A DNA stretch of 53,381 nt from UBA6136 sp039795615 (GTDB taxonomy: Bacteria; Pseudomonadota; Gammaproteobacteria; Methylococcales; Methylococcaceae), in contig JBDKLO010000077.1 of assembly GCA_039795615.1 (NCBI GenBank), positions 1 to 53,381 on the forward strand, in the 5' to 3' direction. Numbering within the stretch: position 1 is the first letter of the stretch; each line of letters begins with the position of its first letter. The notes beneath the pieces were generated by a model. That model did not search any database. It was not told the origin of the DNA and worked only from the letters and a program-made list of their open reading frames with translations. Shown here in pieces: positions 17,447 to 25,352 of the stretch. The position numbers were made by a program, and so were the translations under genes.

Positions 17447-19873
17447 ATGTCTAGTGCGCCACGAGATCAAGCGGCCATCCTCTGGTTTAGTGAGCTCGGC
17501 ATCGAGGATGTTCCTTTGGTGGGGGGTAAGAATGCGTCCCTTGGGGAAATGTATCGGGCCTTGAGACCTCAAGGGATCCGCATTCCGAATGGCTTTGCCA
17601 TCACGGCAGCCGCCTATCACCGATTTATCGAGGAGGCGGGCGTTACCGAAACGCTGCGTCATATTCTCAAGGGACTGGACACTCAGGATATTGCCGATCT
17701 TCAAGCGCGGGGTCGGCGGGCCCGGCAAGCCATCCTGGATGCCCGTCTTCCCTCCGATCTTCAAACTGACATCCTTGAGGCCTATGGGCGACTCGCGGAA
17801 GAAGGTGAAAAGGGCCCTCTTGATGTTGCAGTCAGATCCAGTGCGACGGCTGAAGACCTCCCCGATGCCAGTTTCGCAGGACAGCAGGAAACCTATCTCA
17901 ATGTTCAGGGTGCTGCGGCCTTATTGGAATCCGTTAAGCGTTGCTTCGCCTCCCTCTATACGGACCGGGCGATTTCCTACCGGGTCGATAAGGGCTTTTT
18001 GGAGCTGAAAATTGGACTTTCGGTCTGCGTGCAACGCATGGTCCGCTCAGATCTTGCGGCCGCAGGGGTCATGTTCTCCATTGATACTGAAACCGGATTT
18101 GAAAATGCGGTCCTGATCAACGCGTCCTATGGGCTGGGTGAAAACGTCGTGGCCGGATCGGTGAATCCGGATGAATTCTATGTATTCAAGCCGACCCTGA
18201 AGGAAGGCTACCGACCGATTCTTCGAAAGCAGTTGGGGACCAAGGAACAAAAGCTCATCTACGATCAGGGCGGTGGTCGGATGACCCGCAATATTCCGGT
18301 CCCCATTGAAGATCGGCAAAAATTCTCAATTGGGGAGGACGATATCCTCACGTTGGCCCGTTGGGCCATCGCAATTGAATCCTACTATACGAAAAAACGC
18401 GGTATGCCTTCACCTATGGACATGGAGTGGGGCAAGGACGGCCGGACGGGCGAGCTCTTTATTCTTCAGGCCCGGCCTGAAACCGTGCACTCCCGCCGGA
18501 GGCTGGATGACATTGAAACCTATCGACTGACATCGGACACCCGCTGGGCTCCTTTGGTTACGGGAAGGAGCGTCGGGTCACGAATTGCTCATGGCCGGAT
18601 TCGGGTGATTCATTCTGTTCAGGAGCTCCCTCTGTTTCAGGAGGGAGAGATTTTGGTGGCTGACCGCACCGATCCTGATTGGGAACCGAGCATGAAAAAG
18701 GCAGCAGCCATCGTGACCAATCGTGGCGGGAGGACCTGTCACGCTGCCATCATCAGTCGAGAGCTTGGGGTGCCCGCAGTCGTAGGGACAGAGCAGGGGA
18801 CGGCGGTTCTTCAGGATGGCATGGATGTCACTGTTTCCTGCGCCGAGGGTGACGTCGGCTTCGTCTATCCCGGATTGCTCTCTTTTGAGGTGGAACGGAC
18901 GACCCTTTCGGCGGTCCCTAAGCCCTCAACGTCCATCATGATGAATGTCGGCAACCCTGATGAGGCCTTCCGCCTCTCCTTTCTTCCCAATGACGGGGTA
19001 GGCTTGGCTCGGCAAGAATTCATCATCACCAATTCGATCAAGGTTCATCCCAAGGCATTGATCGACTACGACACAATTAAGGATTCAGAAACGCGTGCGG
19101 CCATTGATCAGCTGACGATAGGGTATTCCGATAAGGCGGAATTCTTTGTCGAGCGACTGGCTGAGGGGGTGGCGATGATTGCGGCAGCCTTTTACCCCAA
19201 GGACGTCATCATTCGGATGAGTGACTTCAAGTCCAACGAGTACGCCAACCTCGTTGGAGGGCATCCCTATGAGCCGGTCGAGGAAAATCCGATGATCGGG
19301 TTTCGGGGAGCTAGCCGCTATTACGATCCCAGATACAAGGAGGCCTTTGCCTTGGAGTGTCGGGCGATGCACCGAGTCCGGGAGGACATGGGACTCTCCA
19401 ATCTCAAGATCATGATTCCCTTTTGCCGAACGGTTGAAGAGGGCCGTAAAGTGTTAGAGGTGATGGCCGAAAATGGATTGGAGCGGGGTCAGAACGGACT
19501 TGAGGTCTATGTGATGTGTGAGATCCCAAGCAATGTGATTCTGGCTCAAGATTTTGCCCAGATCTTTGATGGTTTCTCCATTGGTTCCAATGATCTGACC
19601 CAGCTGATTCTAGGGGTCGATAGAGATTCTGAGGTGGTTGCCCATATTTTTGATGAGAGAAATCCCGCGGTCATGCAGTCAATTGCCAGAGTGATACATG
19701 ACGTCAAGGCGGCAGGACGAAAGATCGGGATTTGCGGACAGGCTCCCAGTGATTACCCGGAGTTTGCGAGCTTCCTGGTAGATAGTGGGATTGACAGTAT
19801 TTCTTTGAACCCTGATGTGGTCGTGAAGACGATGCTCCAGCTTTCCAAACGAGCGGGACTCAGAGCCCCATGA
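17447..19873 (+). CDS. ppsA: Phosphoenolpyruvate synthase
   Basis: 808 aa, ATG start with GAGG seven nt upstream. Catalyses pyruvate + ATP to PEP + AMP + Pi, the gluconeogenic bypass of pyruvate kinase. The ATP-grasp domain (residues 10 to about 350) has VPLVGGKNASLGEMYRAL and VAVRSSATAEDLPDASFAG. The swivelling phosphohistidine domain shows GGRTCHAAIISRELGVPAVV (active-site His near residue 429). The C-terminal PEP/pyruvate-binding barrel has GSNDLTQLILGVDRDS and the catalytic-Cys block GICGQAPSDYPEF. Length is slightly above E. coli PpsA (792). No regulatory kinase gene is adjacent. Together with nifJ it can move acetyl-CoA carbon up to PEP. Confidence 0.97.
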   Translation: MSSAPRDQAAILWFSELGIEDVPLVGGKNASLGEMYRALRPQGIRIPNGFAITAAAYHRFIEEAGVTETLRHILKGLDTQDIADLQARGRRARQAILDARLPSDLQTDILEAYGRLAEEGEKGPLDVAVRSSATAEDLPDASFAGQQETYLNVQGAAALLESVKRCFASLYTDRAISYRVDKGFLELKIGLSVCVQRMVRSDLAAAGVMFSIDTETGFENAVLINASYGLGENVVAGSVNPDEFYVFKPTLKEGYRPILRKQLGTKEQKLIYDQGGGRMTRNIPVPIEDRQKFSIGEDDILTLARWAIAIESYYTKKRGMPSPMDMEWGKDGRTGELFILQARPETVHSRRRLDDIETYRLTSDTRWAPLVTGRSVGSRIAHGRIRVIHSVQELPLFQEGEILVADRTDPDWEPSMKKAAAIVTNRGGRTCHAAIISRELGVPAVVGTEQGTAVLQDGMDVTVSCAEGDVGFVYPGLLSFEVERTTLSAVPKPSTSIMMNVGNPDEAFRLSFLPNDGVGLARQEFIITNSIKVHPKALIDYDTIKDSETRAAIDQLTIGYSDKAEFFVERLAEGVAMIAAAFYPKDVIIRMSDFKSNEYANLVGGHPYEPVEENPMIGFRGASRYYDPRYKEAFALECRAMHRVREDMGLSNLKIMIPFCRTVEEGRKVLEVMAENGLERGQNGLEVYVMCEIPSNVILAQDFAQIFDGFSIGSNDLTQLILGVDRDSEVVAHIFDERNPAVMQSIARVIHDVKAAGRKIGICGQAPSDYPEFASFLVDSGIDSISLNPDVVVKTMLQLSKRAGLRAP

Positions 19874-19958
19874 GCCCTGAGGCTTCACTACTAGGCTGAT
19901 CATCCGTGTAAATTATCAAAGTATACGTAAGCACGCAGATCTTCGAACGGAGGGCCGA

Positions 19959-20768
19959 ATGGGGTGTTTTTCTAAAGAAAGTCGGTTAAAGCTGATTGTC
20001 GTTTTCGCCTGCTTGCTCGAGTCCTGCGCTCAACGCGAGTTAGACCTCAACCATGGCCGATGGATAGACCTCACGCATCCCTTCTCAGCTGAGACCATTT
20101 ACTGGCCCAATGCCGAGCATTTCAAATTGGAAAAGGTGTATGACGGGCATGCAGCGGGTGGCTACCATTACTCTGCCAACCGTTATTCGGCAGCCGAACA
20201 CGGTGGCACGCACATGGACGCCCCGATACATTTCGATATCAAGGGGGAGACGGTTGAAAAGATCGGGATCACGCAGACCCTTGGTCCCGGGGTTGTCATC
20301 GATGTGATGGCCCATTCAGCTGCGGATCGTGATTATCGGGTGGGCCCCAGTGACTTTCTATCCTTTGAAGCCCAGCATGGACGGATTCCCAAGGGAGCTA
20401 TCGTGCTCATCCGTACCGGCTATGACCGCTTTTGGCCCGATCCCAAGCAATATCTTGGAACCGATGAGCGAGGCGAGGCCGCGATCCCGAAACTCCATTT
20501 CCCAGGGCTCTCAGCAGAGGGTGCGCGCTGGCTGGTTGAGCAACGGGATGTTCGAGCGGTTGGGCTCGATACGGCAAGCATCGATTATGGGCAGTCCCGG
20601 CTTTTTGAAAGCCACCGAATTCTGGCTCTTCATGCGGTCCCCATATTCGAGAATCTGAAAGGACTGGATCAGTTGCCGGCAAAAGGGGCTTGGGTCGTTG
20701 CACTTCCCATGAAAATTGAGGGGGGGAGTGGCGCGCCGCTTCGGGCCATCGCCTACATCGATAACTAG
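19959..20768 (+). CDS. Cyclase-family (kynurenine formamidase-like) metal hydrolase, lipoprotein
   Basis: 269 aa, ATG preceded by GGAGGG. The N-terminus has basic residues, a hydrophobic stretch and a candidate lipobox LLESC with Cys at residue 23, so the enzyme is probably an envelope lipoprotein. The cyclase metal-binding signature HGGTHMDAPIHF (residues 81-92) is intact; further family blocks are IDLTHPFSAETIYWP, KGAIVLIRTGYDRFW and VRAVGLDTASIDYGQS. Family members hydrolyse amide bonds (formylkynurenine, polyketide-type cyclic amides). No tryptophan-degradation genes flank it, so the substrate is unknown. It converges on the TauE/SafE gene with a 3-nt gap. Confidence 0.85.
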   Translation: MGCFSKESRLKLIVVFACLLESCAQRELDLNHGRWIDLTHPFSAETIYWPNAEHFKLEKVYDGHAAGGYHYSANRYSAAEHGGTHMDAPIHFDIKGETVEKIGITQTLGPGVVIDVMAHSAADRDYRVGPSDFLSFEAQHGRIPKGAIVLIRTGYDRFWPDPKQYLGTDERGEAAIPKLHFPGLSAEGARWLVEQRDVRAVGLDTASIDYGQSRLFESHRILALHAVPIFENLKGLDQLPAKGAWVVALPMKIEGGSGAPLRAIAYIDN

Positions 20769-20771
20769 GAA

Positions 20772-21566
20772 CTAGGCTTGTTTCATAAACAAGCCGACGG
20801 TGAGGGCAAGTCCGACCAGGATCACAAACGCTCTGAGAAGCTTTTCGTTGAGATGTCCAAGGAGATGGGCGCCTGTTGCAAACCCCAACACAGCGCCCGT
20901 TCCGAGCATGAAGGCGGCCGTCCAGTTGAGGGACGGTGAGGTCATGAAGACCCCCACCGCTGATAGATTCATGACCGCGGCAAAAATATTCTTCAGGCTA
21001 CCCGCCGATCGGGGAGGAAATCCCGCCATCGTCAGGGCAGCCAGCATCAAAAAACCAATTCCACCGCCGAAATACCCGCCATAAATTGCGATCAAGAATT
21101 GGCTTGAGATGAGTGCCTTGGGGTTTGTCTCCACCTTAGAAGGGCCGACCCTTTTTCGGAAGCTTCCCCAAGCGAAAAGTAAAGTTGCAAAAAGAACCAG
21201 CCAAGGTAAAAGCAGGGCAAAGAGACGGGAGGGTGTTCCCATTAGAAGGAGGCCCCCTAGGGCCCCGCCGATGAGGCTCGTAAAAATGAGGCGCCCCAGG
21301 AGTTGGGGCCTATCCTTGCCGAGGGCGCGAAAGCCCATACGTCCTGAAACCGCTTGCCCTGGGAAAAGCGCCACAGTCGAAGTGATATTGGCCTCAAGGG
21401 GGCTCATTCCTGCGGCCATCAGTGCCGGGAGAGTGACAAAGGATCCGCCGCCTGCAAGCGCGTTTTGAACGCCGGCCCAAAGTCCAACCAGACCCAGCAT
21501 CAATGCGTGGAAAACAGGGATGCTTGAGAAGCGGTCCAGAAGCTCAAGCCAGGAATCGAGAGGCAT
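20772..21566 (-). CDS. TauE/SafE family (DUF81) sulfite/anion exporter-like permease
   Basis: 264 aa, about 8 TM helices arranged as two repeats, typical of the family in length. Characteristic blocks: LWAGVQNALAGGGSFVTLPAL in the first repeat and GGYFGGGIGFLMLAALTMAG in the second. Members export sulfite, sulfoacetate or other organic anions, but most are uncharacterised. It is followed 18 nt upstream by the corA-like gene on the same strand and could be co-transcribed with it. Confidence 0.88.
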   Translation of the reverse strand: MPLDSWLELLDRFSSIPVFHALMLGLVGLWAGVQNALAGGGSFVTLPALMAAGMSPLEANITSTVALFPGQAVSGRMGFRALGKDRPQLLGRLIFTSLIGGALGGLLLMGTPSRLFALLLPWLVLFATLLFAWGSFRKRVGPSKVETNPKALISSQFLIAIYGGYFGGGIGFLMLAALTMAGFPPRSAGSLKNIFAAVMNLSAVGVFMTSPSLNWTAAFMLGTGAVLGFATGAHLLGHLNEKLLRAFVILVGLALTVGLFMKQA

Positions 21567-21583
21567 GAGTGGGCCCCAATGAT

Positions 21584-22543
21584 TTAGAGCCAGCCAGAGG
21601 ATTTGAGTTTTTTATAAAGCTCTCTGCAGGCGAGACCGGTCAGGACCAGAACAACGGGGTAGCCGATATCCCAGTCATACAGCGGCATGTATTTGAAATT
21701 GGTCCCGTACATCGTGAAGATGAGGGTGGGGAGGGTCAGGATCGCACCCCAGCCCGCAAGCCGCTTAACGACCTCGTTCTGACGAATCGTGATGAGGGAC
21801 ATATTGACCTGAAGGGCGTCGGACAGGGCATCGCGCAGCATGAAGGTCAGGCGATTGGTCCGTTGGACGTGATCCTGGATGTCGCGGTAATAGGGAATCA
21901 AGTCTTTCGGAACGATCTCGGGGTGAAGTCTGGAGAGTTCCGCGCACATGTCGCCCACCGGAGCCGACATGTTGTGGAGTCGTGCAACCTTTCGTTTTAA
22001 GGCGTAGATGCTTTGGATCTCACTGCTTTCGAACTGATTGTCAAAAATCATGGATTCCAGACGATCCAGTTTCTCCTGAAGGTGGACCCCGATCAGCATC
22101 AGTTCGTCGACCAGATAATCCAGTACGGCATAGAGAATGAATCCCGCGCCAAAATTCAGGAACTCGGGTGAAGCGTAGCAGCGGTCTTCGACGGGGCTGT
22201 AGTCCACATGACTTTTATGCTGAATAAGGATGATGAAGCGGGTCGACAAAAAGATGTGGAGTTCTCCGTACTGGACCTCGCTGCCTCTTAAAAGGCCAGT
22301 ATGAATCGCCATGAAGAGCGTGTCGCCGTATTCCTCGAGTTTCGGGCGCTGATGCGCTGAGGAGGCATCCTCAATCGCCAGTTCGTGCAATTTGAAGCAG
22401 TCTTGAAGCGCCTTGAGATCCTTTTTTTCCGGATTCTCAAGATAAAGCAGGATGAAGGCTTCCGGATCATCGAGAACCTGTCTGACGTTGTCGAAATCGT
22501 TGATGGGGCTAACGTCGGATGATCGAAAGACGGTTAATTTCAT
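21584..22543 (-). CDS. corA: CorA-like divalent cation transporter with GTN instead of GMN
   Basis: 319 aa, the usual CorA length. The N-terminal cytoplasmic domain (to about 255) has FILLYLENPEKKDLKALQD, HELAIEDASSAHQRPKLEEY and the long stalk helix region LDRLESMIFDNQFESSEIQS. Two C-terminal TM helices follow, and the loop between them reads MYGTNFKYMPLYDWDIGYP. The near-universal CorA selectivity motif is Y-G-M-N; here codon ACC encodes Thr in place of Met, leaving G and N intact. The acidic MPEL segment is MPLY. Ion selectivity may therefore differ (Mg2+, Zn2+ efflux or other). Assignment to the CorA superfamily is firm; substrate is not. Confidence 0.9.
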   Translation of the reverse strand: MKLTVFRSSDVSPINDFDNVRQVLDDPEAFILLYLENPEKKDLKALQDCFKLHELAIEDASSAHQRPKLEEYGDTLFMAIHTGLLRGSEVQYGELHIFLSTRFIILIQHKSHVDYSPVEDRCYASPEFLNFGAGFILYAVLDYLVDELMLIGVHLQEKLDRLESMIFDNQFESSEIQSIYALKRKVARLHNMSAPVGDMCAELSRLHPEIVPKDLIPYYRDIQDHVQRTNRLTFMLRDALSDALQVNMSLITIRQNEVVKRLAGWGAILTLPTLIFTMYGTNFKYMPLYDWDIGYPVVLVLTGLACRELYKKLKSSGWL

Positions 22544-22638
22544 AGGGGAACTGGTACTTTAGAACTAAAAGGCGGGAAGAGGCGAATACCGCCGGATTTT
22601 ACTAACAAATCGGCGAGCTGATGAGGATTCAACGTTGA

Positions 22639-23925
22639 TTAGGGCGTTGGGCTGGGCGAGATCGGGTGGATGTGGTGATCTCGGATCCAAAAAATCAGGG
22701 TCGCGGTTGAAAGGGTCAGGGTACCCAACAGCCAGTAGGCCGGAGCGATCGGGTCGCCGGTGGTCCGAAGGAGCCAGGCAGCCACCAGCGGGGTCGTCCC
22801 ACCAAATATCCCATGAGCCAGGTTGTAGGCGAGAGCCAGTCCGGTACAACGGACTTCCCGGGGGATCAGTTCCACATTGAGCGCCACCATGCCACCGCTG
22901 GTCATGGCCACCAGGAGGGCAAAAGTGATTTCGGCAAGAAATACGGGTGTTTCAATCGATGAATGAATCAGCCCAAACAGAGGGAGTGTCCCAAGAACCA
23001 GAAGTGACATGCTAATGGTGACCATCTTCCGGCGCCCAATCCGGTCGGAGAGCCAGGCTGCCAGGGGGAGAGCCAGAAGCAAGATCAGCATCGACAGGGT
23101 GTTGAGTTCCAGCGCCACCGATTCTGAAAATTGGTCGATGTTCCGGATGTAGGTGACGGCGTAGACGAAGACCGTGTAATAGGCCACACCAAAACCAATG
23201 TTGATCAGTGCAACGCGGGCAATGTGCGAGCGATAATTCCGGATCACCTCACGGACGGGGGTTTTTTCATGGCTGGATGGGAGTTCAGTCGGTAAACCAC
23301 GTCGAATCCACCAGCCGGCAAGCGCCACCAGTCCTCCCAGGGCAAACGGAATTCGCCAGCCCCAAAGATCAAGAGCCTCTGCGTCAAGGAAGCTGGCGGT
23401 GGCCAATCCAACCCCGGATCCTAAAAGCATGCCGAAGACAGCGCCCCATGAACCCCAAATTGCGGTAAATGCCTTGCGATGGGTGGGACCATTTTCGGCA
23501 AGGTAGATTAGGGAAGAGGTGTATTCGCCTCCCACGGATAGGCCTTGAATAATCCGGAGTATGACCAGTGCGATAGGGGCCAGAATGCCGATGTGGCCAT
23601 AGGTGGGAAGAAGCGCCATGAGCACGGTCGGAATGGCCATTGCCAGAACCGATAAGGACATGGCGGTTTGGCGTCCTAATGAATCCCCAATTCGCCCAAA
23701 GAGAATGCCGCCGAGGGGGCGCATCAGGAATCCGGCGGCAAAAGCTCCAAATGAAGCGATCAGGGAGAGACCCGGATCGGAGGAGGGAAAAAATAGCTTT
23801 CCCAGAATGCCCGCGAAATAGCCATAAACGGCAAAGTCATACCATTCCATCACGTTGCCGATGAGGCCAACGAGGATGATTTCGATTAGGCCCCGCTGTC
23901 GGCTTGAGGGCGGCGGTTTACTCAT
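22639..23925 (-). CDS. MFS transporter, metabolite:H+ symporter (MHS/ProP-like) subfamily
   Basis: 428 aa from the ATG at 23925 (AGGTG upstream); the frame is open for 36 more codons 5', but those lack family similarity. Twelve TM segments are expected. MHS markers: IGNVMEWYDFAVYGYFAG in helix 1, FLMRPLGGILFGRIGDSLGR with the motif-A loop, RIIQGLSVGGEYTSSLIYLAE in helix 4, and WLSDRIGRRKM in the second half. Relatives carry proline/betaine, alpha-ketoglutarate, citrate or shikimate. The substrate cannot be fixed from sequence. Together with the two genes upstream (175 aa and 140 aa proteins, 12-13 nt gaps) it forms a small minus-strand unit. Confidence 0.9.
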   Translation of the reverse strand: MSKPPPSSRQRGLIEIILVGLIGNVMEWYDFAVYGYFAGILGKLFFPSSDPGLSLIASFGAFAAGFLMRPLGGILFGRIGDSLGRQTAMSLSVLAMAIPTVLMALLPTYGHIGILAPIALVILRIIQGLSVGGEYTSSLIYLAENGPTHRKAFTAIWGSWGAVFGMLLGSGVGLATASFLDAEALDLWGWRIPFALGGLVALAGWWIRRGLPTELPSSHEKTPVREVIRNYRSHIARVALINIGFGVAYYTVFVYAVTYIRNIDQFSESVALELNTLSMLILLLALPLAAWLSDRIGRRKMVTISMSLLVLGTLPLFGLIHSSIETPVFLAEITFALLVAMTSGGMVALNVELIPREVRCTGLALAYNLAHGIFGGTTPLVAAWLLRTTGDPIAPAYWLLGTLTLSTATLIFWIRDHHIHPISPSPTP

Positions 23926-23938
23926 GGTGCACCTGGGT

Positions 23939-24466
23939 CTAGGGCTCCGAAGGTTCGCTGGATTCCGCGGCCTGACCATGTCTTTGAGTGACGAGCGCAT
24001 GCAGTCCCTGAAGTTCCAGTTTTGCGCGGGCATGCCCTTTCTCGGCCCGTTGCCCCAAAAAGAACCAGGGATTGTTGCGATGAATCAGGCTGGCGGTAAT
24101 CAGGAAAAAGAGGCCTGCAAAACCGGCCTCGATATAGAGCTCGCGCCAGAGCGTCAGTCCGGCATAGACCAGACCCGCAACGCGCAGGAAGTTGAGGATT
24201 CCCGCATAGACCTGCCCTGGAAGGGGGAAATCGATAGCGGTGTGATAATGACGATAGAGCTTGAGTTCGTCAGGGGCGAGGGTCTGACAAAAAGGCGCAT
24301 GGGCTTTGGGTCGGCTGGTGATGTTCATGATCCAGAACAAAAACCAAACGCCGTAGGCAGTTCCAAGGAAGAGGAGAGTGGCTTTCGCCAGAGACTCATA
24401 GCCCAATGCCACCGTAACCGTCACGATGAGCAGCCCCAGAAAATTCCCGACAAAGATCCCCATCAT
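23939..24466 (-). CDS. Hypothetical inner-membrane protein
   Basis: 175 aa with four hydrophobic segments (about residues 5-22, 28-46, 87-107 and 111-127) and a polar, Gln/Glu/Ser-rich C-terminal tail of about 40 residues. The long cytoplasmic-type loop contains a KLYRHYHTAIDFPLPGQVYA segment. I do not recognise a named family. Spacing to both neighbours is 12-13 nt on the same strand, supporting a real gene in an operon. A long opposite-strand open frame covers the same DNA but lacks hydrophobic patterning. Confidence 0.65.
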   Translation of the reverse strand: MMGIFVGNFLGLLIVTVTVALGYESLAKATLLFLGTAYGVWFLFWIMNITSRPKAHAPFCQTLAPDELKLYRHYHTAIDFPLPGQVYAGILNFLRVAGLVYAGLTLWRELYIEAGFAGLFFLITASLIHRNNPWFFLGQRAEKGHARAKLELQGLHALVTQRHGQAAESSEPSEP

Positions 24467-24478
24467 CCTGTCTTCTCC

Positions 24479-24901
24479 TCAGCGTCCAGAGTACTGTCGG
24501 ATCAGATCCGGTGCGATTCGGCAGATGGCTTGAAGTCGATCATCGACCACGGTGTTTGCCTTGACATCGAACCATTCCGAAGGCTCGGCATAGCTGAAGA
24601 GAATGTCGCCGTTCGCCATATGGCCAGCATATCCGGCCAGAGAGGAATACTGCTCCTTGTTCTCTTCGCAGTTCACTTCCAAAAGATAGGAGAGCGAAAG
24701 GGTATGCAGTTTGGGGTCGGGGCTTTCGTCATCCACGATGGCCCAGACCTTCCAGCCTTTTGCGGTTTTGGTAATGCGGGCGTGGTCAATGTAGTAGGTC
24801 GTACCGGAGCCTGGAACCTGTGCTACCTGATCCCACGAACTGGCAAGAACCGAGAGCGGAAGGAGCAGAAGAAAAAGGGCGTAAAAGAAGAACTTTTGCA
24901 T
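24479..24901 (-). CDS. Secreted protein with surface-adhesin-E-like domain
   Basis: 140 aa from the ATG at 24901; the frame is open 23 codons further upstream but the signal peptide MQKFFFYALFLLLLPLSVLA starts here. The mature protein begins SSWDQV and carries the pattern of the surface-adhesin protein E / CNP1-like fold: a short beta-rich domain with YYIDHARITKTAKGWKVW, LSYLLEVNCEE and a late Cys (QAICRIAP), the two Cys likely forming the conserved disulfide. Such domains occur in small periplasmic proteins of beta- and gammaproteobacteria, mostly of unknown function. It diverges from the multiheme operon across about 450 bp. Confidence 0.65.
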   Translation of the reverse strand: MQKFFFYALFLLLLPLSVLASSWDQVAQVPGSGTTYYIDHARITKTAKGWKVWAIVDDESPDPKLHTLSLSYLLEVNCEENKEQYSSLAGYAGHMANGDILFSYAEPSEWFDVKANTVVDDRLQAICRIAPDLIRQYSGR

Positions 24902-25092
24902 GGCGTGACTCCGAAGGTGTGGGCGCCATTGTAACCACTCCGATTTAAGACCCGGGAAAGATCTTCTCATGCTGTGTCATGCGCTTTGTACCACACCGCT
25001 CGGCGTGAAGTTCATAGTATCGCCCCATGCGTATTAGAGCCTTCTTCTATATTGGTTACTGGAATATTGCATTGCATCTCAGATGCCGCCAG

Positions 25093-25124
25093 AGCCCCAA
25101 AGGATCGGGGGCTAGAGCCCTTTT
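25093..25124 (+). terminator. Possible attenuator: two mutually exclusive hairpins with TTTT
   Basis: AGCCCC at 25093-25098 can pair with GGGGCT at 25108-25113. Alternatively GGGC at 25109-25112 pairs with GCCC at 25117-25120 (loop TAGA) and is followed by TTTT at 25121-25124. The two stems share bases, the layout of an anti-terminator and terminator. The T run is short and the second stem only 4-5 bp, so this is weak evidence. Confidence 0.25.
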
Positions 25125-25153
25125 GAAGGCTTGATTGTCGATTTCAGAAATAC

Positions 25154-25174
25154 CATTCGCTGTCAATGCGAATG
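25154..25174. promoter_or_regulatory. Inverted repeat, candidate operator of the multiheme operon
   Basis: CATTCGC, 7-nt spacer TGTCAAT, GCGAATG: a perfect 7-bp inverted repeat with 14-nt centre-to-centre spacing, placed about 180 nt before the cytochrome start and next to an AT-rich stretch (TGTATACATAAAAAT). The symmetry suits a dimeric regulator. No regulator gene is adjacent and I cannot match it to a known site. Confidence 0.4.
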
Positions 25175-25352
25175 TATACATAAAAATGAATGACAATTGA
25201 TCTCATTTCCTGTTAAAACAGCCTTTGTATCGTGGGGTCGGACTGTGACCGGCACCACCATCTCGTATTGTTGGCATTCAACCTTGAATAAGCACCCGGC
25301 GGGATACTCCATGATCCGTTCGATTCAAAAACTTTTCTGGGACTGTGAAGCA

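Larger units (their letters stand above)
24902..25352. other. Divergent regulatory region upstream of the multiheme operon
   Basis: About 450 bp between two divergent units. No gene is supported, although the cytochrome frame is open from 25197 and an ATG at 25311 could add 14 residues. The region is visibly more AT-rich at 25035-25075 and 25140-25200 than its surroundings. It contains two alternative GC hairpins (25093-25124) and a 7-7-7 inverted repeat (25154-25174), listed separately. I could not place a convincing sigma-70 promoter by eye. Confidence 0.6.

Noticed and set aside
23855..24934. 359-codon plus-strand open frame over the small envelope genes
   Set aside because: It is antisense to a TM-rich frame and a frame with a signal peptide, both with tight spacing; its own product is charged, unpatterned and has no recognisable domain.
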